Assembly: GCA_964645285.1 (NCBI GenBank)
Contig: CAZYDR010000041.1
Coordinates: 1 to 32,042, forward strand
DNA from: JAYZAP01 sp964645285
GTDB taxonomy: Bacteria; Pseudomonadota; Alphaproteobacteria; JAAXGF01
Direction of reading: 5' to 3'
Length of the DNA stretch: 32,042 bases
Of the stretch, positions 16,131 to 24,739 are shown in pieces. The position numbers and the translations under genes are program-made. Below the pieces are notes generated by a model that did no database searches, was not told the DNA's origin, and worked only from the letters and a program-made list of their open reading frames with translations. Numbering within the stretch: the first letter of the stretch is position 1; each line of letters begins with the position of its first letter.

Positions 16131-17264
16131 ATGGATCTGCTAAACCTGATTTGGACCAACGGCGTTGCCTTCGTCTTTATTCTCAGCGTCATCGTTTTTG
16201 GCCATGAACTGGGTCACTATCTGATCGCCCGCTACAACGGCGTGAAGGTCGAAGTTTTTTCCATCGGTTTCGGGCCGGAACTGTTCGGTTGGGACAGTAA
16301 ATCGGGCACTCGCTGGAAGATCGCGCTGTTGCCTCTCGGCGGCTATGTGAAATTCTTCGGCGACGCCGACGCCGCCAGTAAACCTGGCGAGGACCTGCCG
16401 GAAATGGCCGAGGCGGACCGCGCCGTATCATTCCATCACAAACGACTCGGACAGCGCGCGGCGATTGTTTTGGGTGGACCGATGGCCAATTTCGTCCTCG
16501 CCATCGTGATTCTCGCGGTCATGTTCTCGACCGTCGGTCAACGCATCACACCAGCCGATATCAGTATCGTTCGCGCCGACGGACCGGCTGAAGCCGCCGG
16601 CGTGCTGCCCGGTGACAAGATACTCGCCATTGACGGCGAGGCCATCGATCGCTTTGAGGCGCTGCAACGAATTGTCCGCGGCAGTGTTGGTGATCCTCTG
16701 ACCTTTGTGATCCTGCGCGATGAGGCCGAAATCGAAATTGATATCGTCCCGCATATGGTTGAAGTCACTGACCGGTTCGGCAACGTCCAGCACTACGGTC
16801 AAATCGGAGTCGGCCGCAAAGGCGTGGAATTCGTGCGTCACGACCCGTTGACGGCGGTTTGGGCCGCGGTCGAAGAAACCTGGATGCTGTCGTTTGCGAC
16901 GCTGGATGCACTGGGTGAAATTATCGTCGGGACCCGGGGCAGCGACGAACTCGGTGGCCCCGTCCGTATTGCCCAGGTGTCGGCGCAGGTGGCTGAAGAC
17001 GGCATTATTACCGTGTTCTGGTTTATGGCCGTACTGTCCATCAACCTTGGCCTGATCAATCTGTTTCCCATTCCCATGCTTGATGGCGGGTACCTGCTTT
17101 TCTATGTTTTCGAAGGTATTTTTTGCCGTCCGCTGGGAGAACAGGCGCAAGAATACGGTTTTCGCATCGGCCTTGCGATGGTATTGACGCTCATGCTTTT
17201 CGCAACGTGGAACGATCTCGTGCATCTTCAGGTGGTTGATTTCTTTATCAATCTGTTTTCGTGA
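16131..17264 (+). CDS. rseP: Site-2 intramembrane metalloprotease RseP
   Basis: This is a zinc protease of the inner membrane that cleaves transmembrane segments, such as anti-sigma factors or signal-peptide remnants. 377 residues. The first helix carries the catalytic H25-E-L-G-H29, and the C-terminal NLFPIPMLDGG supplies the third zinc ligand. One PDZ domain is recognisable (about residues 140-210, DGPAEAAGVLPGDKILAIDGE), against two in the 450-residue E. coli protein. Shorter forms are common in alphaproteobacteria. Its TGA overlaps the GTG start of bamA (GTGA). Confidence 0.95.
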   Translation: MDLLNLIWTNGVAFVFILSVIVFGHELGHYLIARYNGVKVEVFSIGFGPELFGWDSKSGTRWKIALLPLGGYVKFFGDADAASKPGEDLPEMAEADRAVSFHHKRLGQRAAIVLGGPMANFVLAIVILAVMFSTVGQRITPADISIVRADGPAEAAGVLPGDKILAIDGEAIDRFEALQRIVRGSVGDPLTFVILRDEAEIEIDIVPHMVEVTDRFGNVQHYGQIGVGRKGVEFVRHDPLTAVWAAVEETWMLSFATLDALGEIIVGTRGSDELGGPVRIAQVSAQVAEDGIITVFWFMAVLSINLGLINLFPIPMLDGGYLLFYVFEGIFCRPLGEQAQEYGFRIGLAMVLTLMLFATWNDLVHLQVVDFFINLFS

Positions 17265-19577
17265 GTTTCAGGGGCGATAAATCGGGAGGCGTTTTGTCGC
17301 GCTTAGTTTGGTTGATCGGACTGCTTGCCATTGGAATGGCAATCTTCGCTGTGGCCCCGTCGGCCATGGCCCAGGAATCAGGCGGCGTGATCAACGCCAT
17401 TCGCATTGACGGCAACCAGCGTATCGAAGCCTCCACTGTCCAGTCCTATATGCTTGAGGCCGGCGTCGCCGTTGGCGATCCTTTCGACAACAGGCTCATT
17501 AACCGGTCCCTGAAAAACCTGTTCGCGACCGGACTGTTCGCCGACGTCAAAATGGTTCGCGAAGGTAATACGTTGGTGGTGCGGGTGGTCGAAAACCCGA
17601 TTATCAACCGCATTGCCTTCGAAGGTAATCAACGGGTCAAGGACGAGGTTCTTGAGACCGAAGTCGAACTGCGTGCCCGGGTGGTTTACACCCGCACAAA
17701 AGTACAGACCGACGTAGCTCGTATTGTCGAGATCTACCGACGCAGTGGGCGGTTTGCCGCGACCGTCGAGCCGAAGATCATTCAATTGTCGCAAAATCGC
17801 GTTGATCTGGTATTTGAAATTGACGAAGGGCCGAAGACCGACATTCGCGATATCAGCTTCATCGGCAATACGAAATTCAATGACACCCGCCTGCGTGACC
17901 AGATATCGACCAAGGAGAGCGCCTGGTATCGTTTTCTGACCAGTGACGACACCTATGATCCGGATCGGATCGCGTTCGATCGTGACCGATTGCGCACTTT
18001 CTATCTGTCGAAAGGTTATGCGAATTTTCGCGTTCTCTCGGCGATTGCGGAGCTGACGCGGGATCGCAGTGGCTTCTTCATCACCTTCACGGTGGAGGAG
18101 GGCGAGCGTCACACCTTTGGTGAAGTGGGGATCAACAGCCAGCTTCGCGACCTGGCTACGGAGCAGCTCTTTGAGGACGTCACCACCATCGAAGGCGATT
18201 GGTACGACGCCAGTAAAGTCGAAGATTCGATTCAGAATCTGACCGAGCGCGTCGGAAACTTGGGATATGCGTTCGTTGATATTCGGACGCGGACCACTCT
18301 CGACCGTGAGAACCGGATCGTCAAAATTGACTATGAAATTGNNNNNNNNNNGAGGGGCAGCGTGTATTTGTCGAGCGCATCAATGTCAACGGCAACTCGC
18401 GGACACTGGACGAGGTTGTCCGTCGCGAGTTCCGGCTTGTGGAGGGCGACGCGTTCAATGCCGCCAAGCTGCGGCGTTCAGAACAGCGAATTCGAAATCT
18501 TGGTTTCTTTGGCTCCGTCGCGTTAACCCAATCCCAAGGATCCAGCGGCGACAAGGCGGTTATCGACGTCGAGGTTTCCGAAGTCTCCACCGGCGCATTG
18601 ACCTTTCAGGCTGGCATATCCTCATCGCAAGGCATTCTTGGCAGTGTCTCGATTGCCGAGCGCAATTTGCTTGGGCGCGGTCAGAATCTGGGTCTTTCGT
18701 TCACTCTTTCGGGGCGAACCCAGTTGATAGATCTGAGGTTCACCGAGCCGTATTTCCTGGGCCGGGAAATCGCCGCCGGCTTTGACATCTTTAGCCGAGA
18801 AAGCGATCTGACCAACGAAGGTACGTTTGACGAAAATCAACTCGGATTCGTACTGCGTGGCGGTTATCCGCTCACGGAAGGTCTGAATCATGCGCTGCGC
18901 TATCGTTTGCTACGCAGTGAAATTGCTGATGTGGATCTGGATGCCTCGCCGTTTATCAAGTTCGAGGCGGGAACGCGGATCACGTCATCCCTGGGGCATT
19001 CCCTGATATACGACGTGCGTGATTCCCGATTTGACCCGACGGAGGGTTATTTCGCCCGTTTCGACCAGGATGTTGCGGGTTTTGGCGGCGACGCACAATA
19101 CTTGAAACATGTAATCACCGGCACATATTATCATCCGATCAATGAGTACCTTGTGAGTTCCCTATCGGCCAGCGCCGGTAATATCTTCGGATTCATGAGC
19201 GAAGACGTGAGGCTCGATGAGCGTTTCTTCGTGGGCGGGCGGTCGCTTCGTGGTTTCACCGAGACCGGAATCGGGCCCCGCGACGTGGCGAGGGACGATC
19301 CTCTGGGCGGCAATACTTTCGTTACCGNNNNNNNNNNGACCTCATCAGCGGGTTCGATCTTCGCGGTGTTTTGTTCGGGGATGTGGGAACGCTTTCGGGC
19401 ATTGACGTGTCAGGTGCTAATTTGCGCGATGAAGCGTCGTTGCGCAGTAGTCTCGGCGTCGGTATCTCGTTTAACTCGCCCATGGGGCCGATCCGTATGG
19501 ACTGGGCGGTACCGATCCAAAAGGAAAGTTTCGATAAGACGGAAATTTTCCAGTTCAACTTCGGAACAAGGTTCTAA
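17261..19577 (+). CDS. bamA: Outer-membrane protein assembly factor BamA (interrupted by two assembly gaps)
   Basis: This is the core beta-barrel of the BAM complex that inserts outer-membrane proteins. A signal peptide (to about AMAQ, residue 40) is followed by POTRA repeats, e.g. INAIRIDGNQRIEASTVQSY and VFVERINVNGNSRTLDEVV, then a C-terminal 16-strand barrel with the loop-6 motif GGRSLRGF and a C-terminal phenylalanine (FNFGTRF). Reading is in three frames because two 10-N runs of arbitrary size interrupt it: 17261-18341, 18352-19327 and 19338-19577. Protein content is continuous across both, so I treat it as one intact gene, not a frameshift. GTG at 17261 overlaps rseP; a TTG at 17294 after GGGAGG is an alternative start. 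Confidence 0.93.
18342..18351. other. Assembly gap (10 N) in bamA, POTRA region
   Basis: Ten Ns. The frame before is offset from the frame after, so the true missing length must be 2 modulo 3. The flanking protein, ...KIDYEI then EGQRVFVERI..., needs only about one residue between the two sides, so the real gap may be as small as 2 bp. Confidence 0.9.
19328..19337. other. Assembly gap (10 N) in bamA, barrel region
   Basis: Ten Ns. Again the true missing length must be 2 modulo 3. Here the flanks (GGNTFVT, then DLISGFDLRGVLF) lack the strand that normally lies between them, so roughly a dozen residues are probably missing. Confidence 0.9.
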
Positions 19578-19580
19578 CCG

Positions 19581-20147
19581 ATGACGATGCTTCTTCCCCG
19601 CTTAGCCGTATCCGCCATTCTTGCTCTGGGTATTGTTTTAGCCTGCATGGGTGAGGGGAGAACCCAAGCCGTGCCGCCGGCTCACATCGCGATCGTCGAT
19701 TATCTGCTTATTCAACAGCAGTCCCTGGCGATGAACGATCTCAAGGCGCAGATCGAACAACGCCGCCAAACCTATCAGGAGCAGATTAACTTGCAGGAAC
19801 AGGAACTGCGCGCGGTGGACCAGGAACTGGTTCGTCAGCAGTCGATTCTTTCCGCTGATGCATTTGCTCAGAAGCGCCGCGAATTCGAAGCTCAGGTCGC
19901 CGAAGTTCAGCGCGGCGTCCAGGCTCGTAAAAGAGAACTCGATCAGGCTTTCGATTCCGGACTGAAGGATTTTGAGCGCGAGGTCATCAACATCATCGCC
20001 GAACTGTCCGCCATTCATGGCTATAATCTGGTGTTACCACGCCAGCAAATAGTGTTCGCCGATAACGACCTGAACATTTCGCAACAGGTTCTCGAACTGC
20101 TCAATCAACGACTCTCCCGGGTCGAGGTGCCGGCAGCGCCGAACTAG
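19581..20147 (+). CDS. skp: OmpH/Skp-family periplasmic chaperone
   Basis: This is a periplasmic chaperone that holds unfolded outer-membrane proteins on their way to BamA. 188 residues. A signal peptide (LAVSAILALGIVLACMG) is followed by AHIAIVDYLLIQQQS, the conserved N-terminal strand, then a long Gln/Glu/Arg-rich coiled-coil (about residues 50-135) that forms the tentacles, and a return segment LSAIHGYNLVLPRQQIVFADNDLNIS typical of OmpH. It starts 4 bp after bamA. Its TAG stop falls at the edge of the inserted element described at 20145-20409. Confidence 0.93.
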   Translation: MTMLLPRLAVSAILALGIVLACMGEGRTQAVPPAHIAIVDYLLIQQQSLAMNDLKAQIEQRRQTYQEQINLQEQELRAVDQELVRQQSILSADAFAQKRREFEAQVAEVQRGVQARKRELDQAFDSGLKDFEREVINIIAELSAIHGYNLVLPRQQIVFADNDLNISQQVLELLNQRLSRVEVPAAPN

Positions 20148-20167
20148 AGCGTCTTCAGAGAATACGG
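20144..20167 (+). repeat. Left terminal inverted repeat of the skp-lpxD element
   Basis: The 24 bp starting CTAGAGCGT and ending AGAATACGG match the reverse complement of 20387-20410 except at one base (T here, G there, ninth position). The first bases coincide with the skp stop codon. Confidence 0.9.
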
Positions 20168-20177
20168 GGTCATTTGA

Positions 20178-20273
20178 TGGGGCATATGTGCGTTTTGGGT
20201 AGGAGCGGTGCGCCGCGTGATGCGGCGCATCGGGCAAGCGCCGCGACGCCCCCCAAAACACTCAGATGCCCCA
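20178..20273 (+). repeat. Internal hairpin 1 of the element
   Basis: Arms 20178-20199 and 20252-20273 are complementary at 19 of 22 positions (GTTTTGGG pairs with CCCAAAAC; TGGGGCAT with ATGCCCCA). Within the loop, TGCGCCGC (20209-20216) and GCGGCGCA (20222-20229) form a perfect 8-bp stem with a 5-nt loop. Confidence 0.85.
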
Positions 20274-20282
20274 CCCGCGGGT

Positions 20283-20375
20283 CGCGCCCTCTTAAACCGT
20301 GGTCGCGTTGCACGCCTTTGCCGATGCACCACATCGCCATGCGGCGTGCGCCTAACCACGGATTAAGGGGGCGCG
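20283..20375 (+). repeat. Internal hairpin 2 of the element
   Basis: Arms 20283-20302 and 20356-20375 pair at 18 of 20 positions (CCGTGG with CCACGG, CGCGCCC with GGGCGCG). Inside them GCACGCC (20310-20316) and GGCGTGC (20343-20349) form a perfect 7-bp stem. Confidence 0.85.
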
Positions 20376-20386
20376 GTCCAATGGCT

Positions 20387-20410
20387 CCGTATTCTCTGAA
20401 GCCGCTCTAG
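20387..20410 (-). repeat. Right terminal inverted repeat of the skp-lpxD element
   Basis: Inverted copy of 20144-20167. It ends in CTAG only 2 bp before the lpxD ATG, so the bases where a Shine-Dalgarno would lie belong to the element; only GAAG (20398-20401) resembles one. Confidence 0.9.
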
Positions 20411-20412
20411 TC

Positions 20413-21438
20413 ATGGCCGATCAGTGTTTCTTTTCAGTGGCCGGGCCTTTCACCCTTGAGGTATTGGCTGATGCGGCGGGTGCAAGTCTCGCGGACGGCG
20501 TTGACGGCACAGCGCAAATCAGCGATATCGCCCCGCTCGATATGGCCGCGGGCGATCAGATCAGTTTTTTAGACAACCGACGCTATGTCACCGCTTTTGA
20601 AGCCAGCGGGGCGGGGGCGTGCATCGTCCACCCCAGCCTTGCGGATCGGGCGCCGGATGGCATGGCGCTGGTATTGAGCGATCAACCCTACATGGCGTTC
20701 GCCTGTGTGGCGCGGATGTTTCATCCGACACCGACCGTCGAGCCCGGAGTATCGCCCATGGCCCATGTGGCCGCCGATGCCACCGTTGGCGAGGGCTGCC
20801 GCATTGATGCCGGGGCCGTTATCAGCACGGGCAGTCAGCTTGGCGCCCGCTGCCATGTGGGCTCCAACGCGGTGGTTGGTGATGGCGTGGTGGTGGGCGA
20901 TGACTGCCTGATCGGCGCCGGCGCATCCCTGTGCTACAGCGTGATCGGTGATCGGGTGATAATTTATTCCGGCGCCCGTATTGGCCAGGACGGATTTGGT
21001 TTTGCCTCAGGGCCCAGCGGGCATTTGCGAATCCCCCAAACCGGCCGGGTTATTATCCACGATGATGTCGAAATTGGCGCCAATAGCACGGTTGACCGCG
21101 GCAGTGGTCCAGATACGGTCATCGGCGCCGGCTGCATGATTGATAATTTGGTGCAAATCGGGCACAACGTCCAAATCGGACGGGGGTGCGTTATCGTCGC
21201 CCAGGTCGGCATTTCCGGTAGTGCGAAGCTCGATGACTTCGTGGTAATTGGTGGACAAGCTGGCGTTGCCGGGCATTTGACCGTGGGTAAAGGCGCCCGC
21301 ATCGGCGCTCAAAGCGGAGTGATGCGCGATGTCGAACCCGGTGCTTCTCTCGTCGGCGCACCGGCCGTGCCGTCAAAGGCATTTTTCAGGCAATTGACGG
21401 CATTGCGGCGTCTATCGGACAAGGGAGTGAAGGAATAA
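20413..21438 (+). CDS. lpxD: UDP-3-O-(3-hydroxyacyl)glucosamine N-acyltransferase
   Basis: Third step of lipid A synthesis: transfers a hydroxyacyl chain from ACP to the 2-amino group of the glucosamine. 341 residues. The N-terminal uridine-binding domain (LDMAAGDQISFLDNRRY) is followed by a left-handed beta-helix of hexapeptide repeats (about residues 110-320). NLVQIGHNVQIG contains the likely catalytic His251. The ATG at 20413 gives the family-like start; ribosome-binding signals are poor because the inserted element ends 2 bp upstream. fabZ begins directly after the stop. Confidence 0.96.
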   Translation: MADQCFFSVAGPFTLEVLADAAGASLADGVDGTAQISDIAPLDMAAGDQISFLDNRRYVTAFEASGAGACIVHPSLADRAPDGMALVLSDQPYMAFACVARMFHPTPTVEPGVSPMAHVAADATVGEGCRIDAGAVISTGSQLGARCHVGSNAVVGDGVVVGDDCLIGAGASLCYSVIGDRVIIYSGARIGQDGFGFASGPSGHLRIPQTGRVIIHDDVEIGANSTVDRGSGPDTVIGAGCMIDNLVQIGHNVQIGRGCVIVAQVGISGSAKLDDFVVIGGQAGVAGHLTVGKGARIGAQSGVMRDVEPGASLVGAPAVPSKAFFRQLTALRRLSDKGVKE

Positions 21439-21909
21439 ATGTCGGAATCGACTGGCGATAAGTCACCAGAGGTTGAAATCGATATCGAGCGGATCCTGGA
21501 GATGATCCCCCATCGTTATCCCTTCTTGATGATTGACCGGGTCCTGGAGGTCGTTCCTGACGAACGGGCCGTGGGTCTCAAGAACGTCTCGGTCAATGAG
21601 CCGCATTTTCAAGGCCATTTTCCCGGTCGGCGGGTTATGCCCGGGGTTCTCATCATCGAAGCCATGGCACAGACCGCGGCGGTTCTGGTGGTCCAGACCC
21701 TGGGCGCGGACTCCGAAGGCAAGCTGGTCTACTTCATGTCGGTGGACAACGCCCGCTTCCGCAAACCGGTGGTACCCGGCGATGCGGTTGAAATCCACGT
21801 GGCCAAACATCGGCGTCGTGGCAGCGTGTGGAAATTCAATTGCCAGGCCAAGGTCGGCGGTAAAGTGGTCGCCGAGGCGACCATCGCCGCCATGATCCTG
21901 GACGATTAG
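21439..21909 (+). CDS. fabZ: 3-hydroxyacyl-ACP dehydratase FabZ
   Basis: Dehydrates beta-hydroxyacyl-ACP in type II fatty acid synthesis, competing with LpxA/LpxD for the hydroxyacyl-ACP pool. 156 residues, hot-dog fold. HRYPFLMIDRVLEV at the N-terminus, then NEPHFQGHFPGRRVMPGVL containing the catalytic His and IIEAMAQ the catalytic Glu. It sits between lpxD and lpxA as is usual in proteobacteria. Confidence 0.97.
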   Translation: MSESTGDKSPEVEIDIERILEMIPHRYPFLMIDRVLEVVPDERAVGLKNVSVNEPHFQGHFPGRRVMPGVLIIEAMAQTAAVLVVQTLGADSEGKLVYFMSVDNARFRKPVVPGDAVEIHVAKHRRRGSVWKFNCQAKVGGKVVAEATIAAMILDD

Positions 21910-21915
21910 ACGACT

Positions 21916-22719
21916 ATGACCGCTATTCACCAAACGGCTATCATTGAGACGGGTGCCCAGATTGCTGACGATGTAGCCATTGGCCCCTATTGCGTTGTCG
22001 GCGGCGAGGTTACTCTTGGCGCCGGTACGCGCCTTGAAAGCCATGTGGTTGTCGGCGGCCATACCACAGTCGGCGACGGATGCCATCTTTTCCCCTTCGC
22101 ATCCATCGGTCTGCGACCCCAGGATCTCAAATACGCCGGTGAGCCGTCGCAACTGATTATTGGCGACGGCAACACCATCCGCGAACATGTCACCATGAAC
22201 CCGGGCACAGAGGGCGGTGGCCTGATAACCCGTGTCGGTGATGGCGGGTTGTTCATGGTCGGCGCCCACGTGGCTCATGACTGTGTTGTCGGCGACCACG
22301 TCATCATGGCCAATAACGCGACCATCGGCGGCCATGTGGTGATTGGGGACTATGCCATTCTCGGCGGCCTGTCGGCGGTTCACCAGTTTGTCCGCATCGG
22401 CGCCCATGCCATGATCGGTGGCATGTCCGGGGTCGAGAACGACGTTATCCCCTACGGTTCGGTCACGGGTGAGCGGGCCTTTCTGTCGGGGCTGAATATT
22501 ATCGGCCTCCGGCGGCGACGGTTCAGCCGCGACGACATTCATACACTGCGCGCGGCCTATCGCTTGGCCTTCGCCGAGGAAGGAACCATGGCCGAACGTA
22601 TCGTCGATGTAGCCGAGATGTTTCCCGATAATGAAGCGGTCATGGATGTGGTCGGTTTTATCCAGGCCGACAGCTCGCGCGCGGTCTGTCAGCCGAAGAG
22701 CGGCCGTGGCGCTGCCTAA
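21916..22719 (+). CDS. lpxA: UDP-N-acetylglucosamine acyltransferase
   Basis: First committed step of lipid A synthesis: acylates UDP-GlcNAc at O-3. 267 residues. The N-terminal part is a hexapeptide-repeat beta-helix (about 1-190) and the C-terminal part is helical (NIIGLRRRRFSRDDIHTLRAAYRLAF). VGAHVAHDCVVGDHV carries the likely catalytic His121, and EHVTMNPGTEGGG is typical. It starts 6 bp after fabZ and overlaps lpxI by 14 bp. Confidence 0.97.
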   Translation: MTAIHQTAIIETGAQIADDVAIGPYCVVGGEVTLGAGTRLESHVVVGGHTTVGDGCHLFPFASIGLRPQDLKYAGEPSQLIIGDGNTIREHVTMNPGTEGGGLITRVGDGGLFMVGAHVAHDCVVGDHVIMANNATIGGHVVIGDYAILGGLSAVHQFVRIGAHAMIGGMSGVENDVIPYGSVTGERAFLSGLNIIGLRRRRFSRDDIHTLRAAYRLAFAEEGTMAERIVDVAEMFPDNEAVMDVVGFIQADSSRAVCQPKSGRGAA

Positions 22720-23533
22720 ACTCGCGATCCTCGCCGGTGGCGGCTCGCTGCCAGGCGAAATCGCGACCGCCTGCCATGACGCCGGCCGCGAAGTTTTCAT
22801 CGTCGCCCACGAAGGCATCACGGACCCTGACACCATCGCCGACACCGCCCATGAATGGGTCAACCTGGGCGCGGTGCAACGCACCATGACCTTGCTTCAC
22901 GATGTTGGCGCCGTGGAAGTAGTATTCGCCGGCCCCGTACAACGTCCCTCCCTTACCAGCCTGCGGCTCGACGGTCGCGCTATGAAGGCAATCGCCAAAT
23001 TGGGCCGCAAGGCACTGGGCGATGACAAGTTGTTGTCGCTTCTTGTCGCCGAGATAGAGGGTGACGGGTTTCGCGTGGTCGGCATCGACAGCATTCTCGG
23101 AGACATGATCGCACCGTTGGGAGTTTTGGGTACTCACGCGCCGGACGATGCGGCTCGGGCGGATATTGCCATCGGCTGCGATGTTGCCCGAACCTTGGGG
23201 GCGCTTGATGTGGGGCAGGCTGTGGTGGTGCAACAAGGCATGGTGTTGGGGGTCGAGGCTATTGAAGGCACCGACGGCCTGTTGCGGCGCTGTGCGGACC
23301 TTCGCCGTAAAGGACCCGGCGGCGTTCTGGTCAAGGTCAAGAAACCCATGCAAGAGGTGCGGGCCGACCTGCCGACCATCGGTCCGGATACGGTTGTCAG
23401 CGCTCATGCCGCTGGATTGCGGGGCATTGCCGTGGAGGCCGGGGGCGCCCTGGTGGTCGATCGGACCCGGACGGTAGAGGCGGCCGATGCCGCCGGACTG
23501 TTCGTCATTGGCATTGCGCCGGGCGAGATGTGA
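22706..23533 (+). CDS. lpxI: UDP-2,3-diacylglucosamine pyrophosphatase LpxI
   Basis: Hydrolyses UDP-2,3-diacylglucosamine to 2,3-diacylglucosamine 1-phosphate. LpxI is the alphaproteobacterial substitute for LpxH and is unrelated in sequence. 275 residues, with the N-terminal LAILAGGGSLPGEIA and the C-terminal VSAHAAGLRGIAVEAGGALVVDR of this family (formerly DUF1009). The GTG at 22706 is chosen over an upstream ATG inside lpxA because the protein then starts MALPKLAILAGGG, with GAAGAG just ahead. Its TGA overlaps the GTG of lpxB. Confidence 0.95.
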   Translation: MALPKLAILAGGGSLPGEIATACHDAGREVFIVAHEGITDPDTIADTAHEWVNLGAVQRTMTLLHDVGAVEVVFAGPVQRPSLTSLRLDGRAMKAIAKLGRKALGDDKLLSLLVAEIEGDGFRVVGIDSILGDMIAPLGVLGTHAPDDAARADIAIGCDVARTLGALDVGQAVVVQQGMVLGVEAIEGTDGLLRRCADLRRKGPGGVLVKVKKPMQEVRADLPTIGPDTVVSAHAAGLRGIAVEAGGALVVDRTRTVEAADAAGLFVIGIAPGEM

Positions 23534-24708
23534 GCGTCGCTGAAACTGGCTTCCTGATCTTCCTCGTGGCCGGCGAGCCGTCGGGTGATGTGCTGGGTGC
23601 GCGGCTTATGGCGGCGCTCAAAGAACGTTCGCCGGTGCCACCACGCTTTGCCGGGGTCGGCGGTGAACGTATGACGGCCGAAGGCCTCGATAGCCTATTC
23701 CCCATGAGTGAATTGAGCATCATGGGCTACCTCGAGGTGGTGCCGAAAATCCCTCGCGTATTGGCGCGGGTGCGCGAGACCGCCGCGGCGGCACAGCAAA
23801 TGCGACCCGACGCGGTCATCACCATCGATGCGCCGGATTTCTCTTTCCGCGTGGCCCGGCGTCTGGCGGGAGCGGGAATTCCGTTAATTCACTATGTAGC
23901 GCCTCAGGTCTGGGCCCATCGACCGGGCCGTTCGGCCAAGATCGCTGAATTTCTCGATCATCTTCTGGCCATTCTGCCCTTCGAGCCGCCCTACTTCGAG
24001 GCGGTGGGACTGCCCTGTAGTTTCGTTGGCCACGCCATCGTCGAGGAGAGCGCCCATGAGGGCGACGGCGAGGGGTTTCGGGCTCGCCACGGAATTTCAC
24101 CTGAAGCGCCGCTGGTCTGCGTCCTGCCCGGTAGCCGCCATGGCGAAGTCAGCCGCCATCTACCCATATTCGGCGTCGCCCTGGGTTTGCTCGCTGCGCG
24201 CTATCCCGGCCTGAGCGCCGTGGTGCCCACGGTGGCAGCGGTGGCGGACGAGGTGACGGCAGCTTGTGCCGACTGGCCCGTCACGGCCCATGTGGTCGTT
24301 GGCCGCGACGAAAAATACGACGCCATTGCCGCGTCGCGGGTGGCGTTGGCGGCGTCGGGCACCATTGCTCTCGAACTGGCTATCGCCGGCACACCCATGG
24401 TCATCGCCTACAAAACCAACACCGTGACCGCCTGGTTGGCGCGACGCATGGTGCGGGTGCCCTATGCCTGTCTGGTCAATCTCATTCTCGACAGCCCGGT
24501 TGTGCCGGAATTCGTCCAGGAAGACTGTCGCGCCGACCTCCTGGCCGATGCGGTTGCTGCCCTGTACGACGACGGTGATGCCCGTGCCATGCAAATCTCT
24601 AGTGGCCGTCAGGCAGCGAAAAGCCTCGGTCTCGGCGGAATGCCGCCAAGCGATCGCGCCGCCGACACGGTGCTTAAGGTCATCGCCGAGGGTCCCCGGA
24701 TACGCTGA
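23530..24708 (+). CDS. lpxB: Lipid-A-disaccharide synthase
   Basis: GT-B glycosyltransferase (family GT19) that joins lipid X to UDP-diacylglucosamine to give the tetraacyl disaccharide. 392 residues. The start GEPSGDVLGARLMAAL, the HYVAPQVWAHRPGR segment and the C-terminal ASGTIALELAIAGTPMVIAYK donor-binding region are diagnostic. The GTG start is coupled to the lpxI stop (GTGA). It is the last gene of the + strand block and meets gltA convergently. Confidence 0.97.
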   Translation: MSVAETGFLIFLVAGEPSGDVLGARLMAALKERSPVPPRFAGVGGERMTAEGLDSLFPMSELSIMGYLEVVPKIPRVLARVRETAAAAQQMRPDAVITIDAPDFSFRVARRLAGAGIPLIHYVAPQVWAHRPGRSAKIAEFLDHLLAILPFEPPYFEAVGLPCSFVGHAIVEESAHEGDGEGFRARHGISPEAPLVCVLPGSRHGEVSRHLPIFGVALGLLAARYPGLSAVVPTVAAVADEVTAACADWPVTAHVVVGRDEKYDAIAASRVALAASGTIALELAIAGTPMVIAYKTNTVTAWLARRMVRVPYACLVNLILDSPVVPEFVQEDCRADLLADAVAALYDDGDARAMQISSGRQAAKSLGLGGMPPSDRAADTVLKVIAEGPRIR

Positions 24709-24713
24709 CCACC

Positions 24714-24739
24714 GAAACGCCTACTTTCTGCGGCGTTTC
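24714..24739. terminator. Possible bidirectional terminator hairpin between lpxB and gltA
   Basis: GAAACGCC (24714-24721) and GGCGTTTC (24732-24739) form a perfect 8-bp stem with a 10-nt loop at the convergent meeting point of lpxB and gltA, overlapping the gltA stop codon. No T-run follows on either strand, so it is not a canonical intrinsic terminator. Confidence 0.35.

Larger units (their letters stand above)
20145..20409. mobile_element. MITE-like element with 24-bp terminal inverted repeats (Tc1/mariner-IS630 type, inferred)
   Basis: A non-coding element fills the whole skp-lpxD gap. Positions 20144-20167 and 20387-20410 are inverted copies with 23 of 24 matches, sharing the 15-bp core CTTCAGAGAATACGG. 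Each end begins with CTAG, so a TA duplication (20145-20146, 20408-20409) around a 261-bp body fits transposition by a Tc1/mariner or IS630-type transposase, whose target is TA (CTAG for IS630). Inside lie two further imperfect hairpins (20178-20273 and 20283-20375). There is no transposase gene. Removing one TA plus the body restores AAC-TAG-TC-ATG, i.e. skp stop then lpxD start 2 bp later. Class assignment is inference; the inverted repeats are seen directly. Confidence 0.8.

Noticed and set aside
20174..20410. A 78-codon ORF across the skp-lpxD element, and a reverse ORF from 20359 to 20144
   Set aside because: Both run through the inverted repeats and end in the same outward-reading peptide encoded by the terminal repeats; the composition is that of a structured repeat, not a protein. 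Gene callers may annotate them as hypothetical proteins.
21463..22887. 474-codon reverse-strand ORF over fabZ and lpxA
   Set aside because: It covers conserved genes in the antisense direction and has no recognisable protein features.
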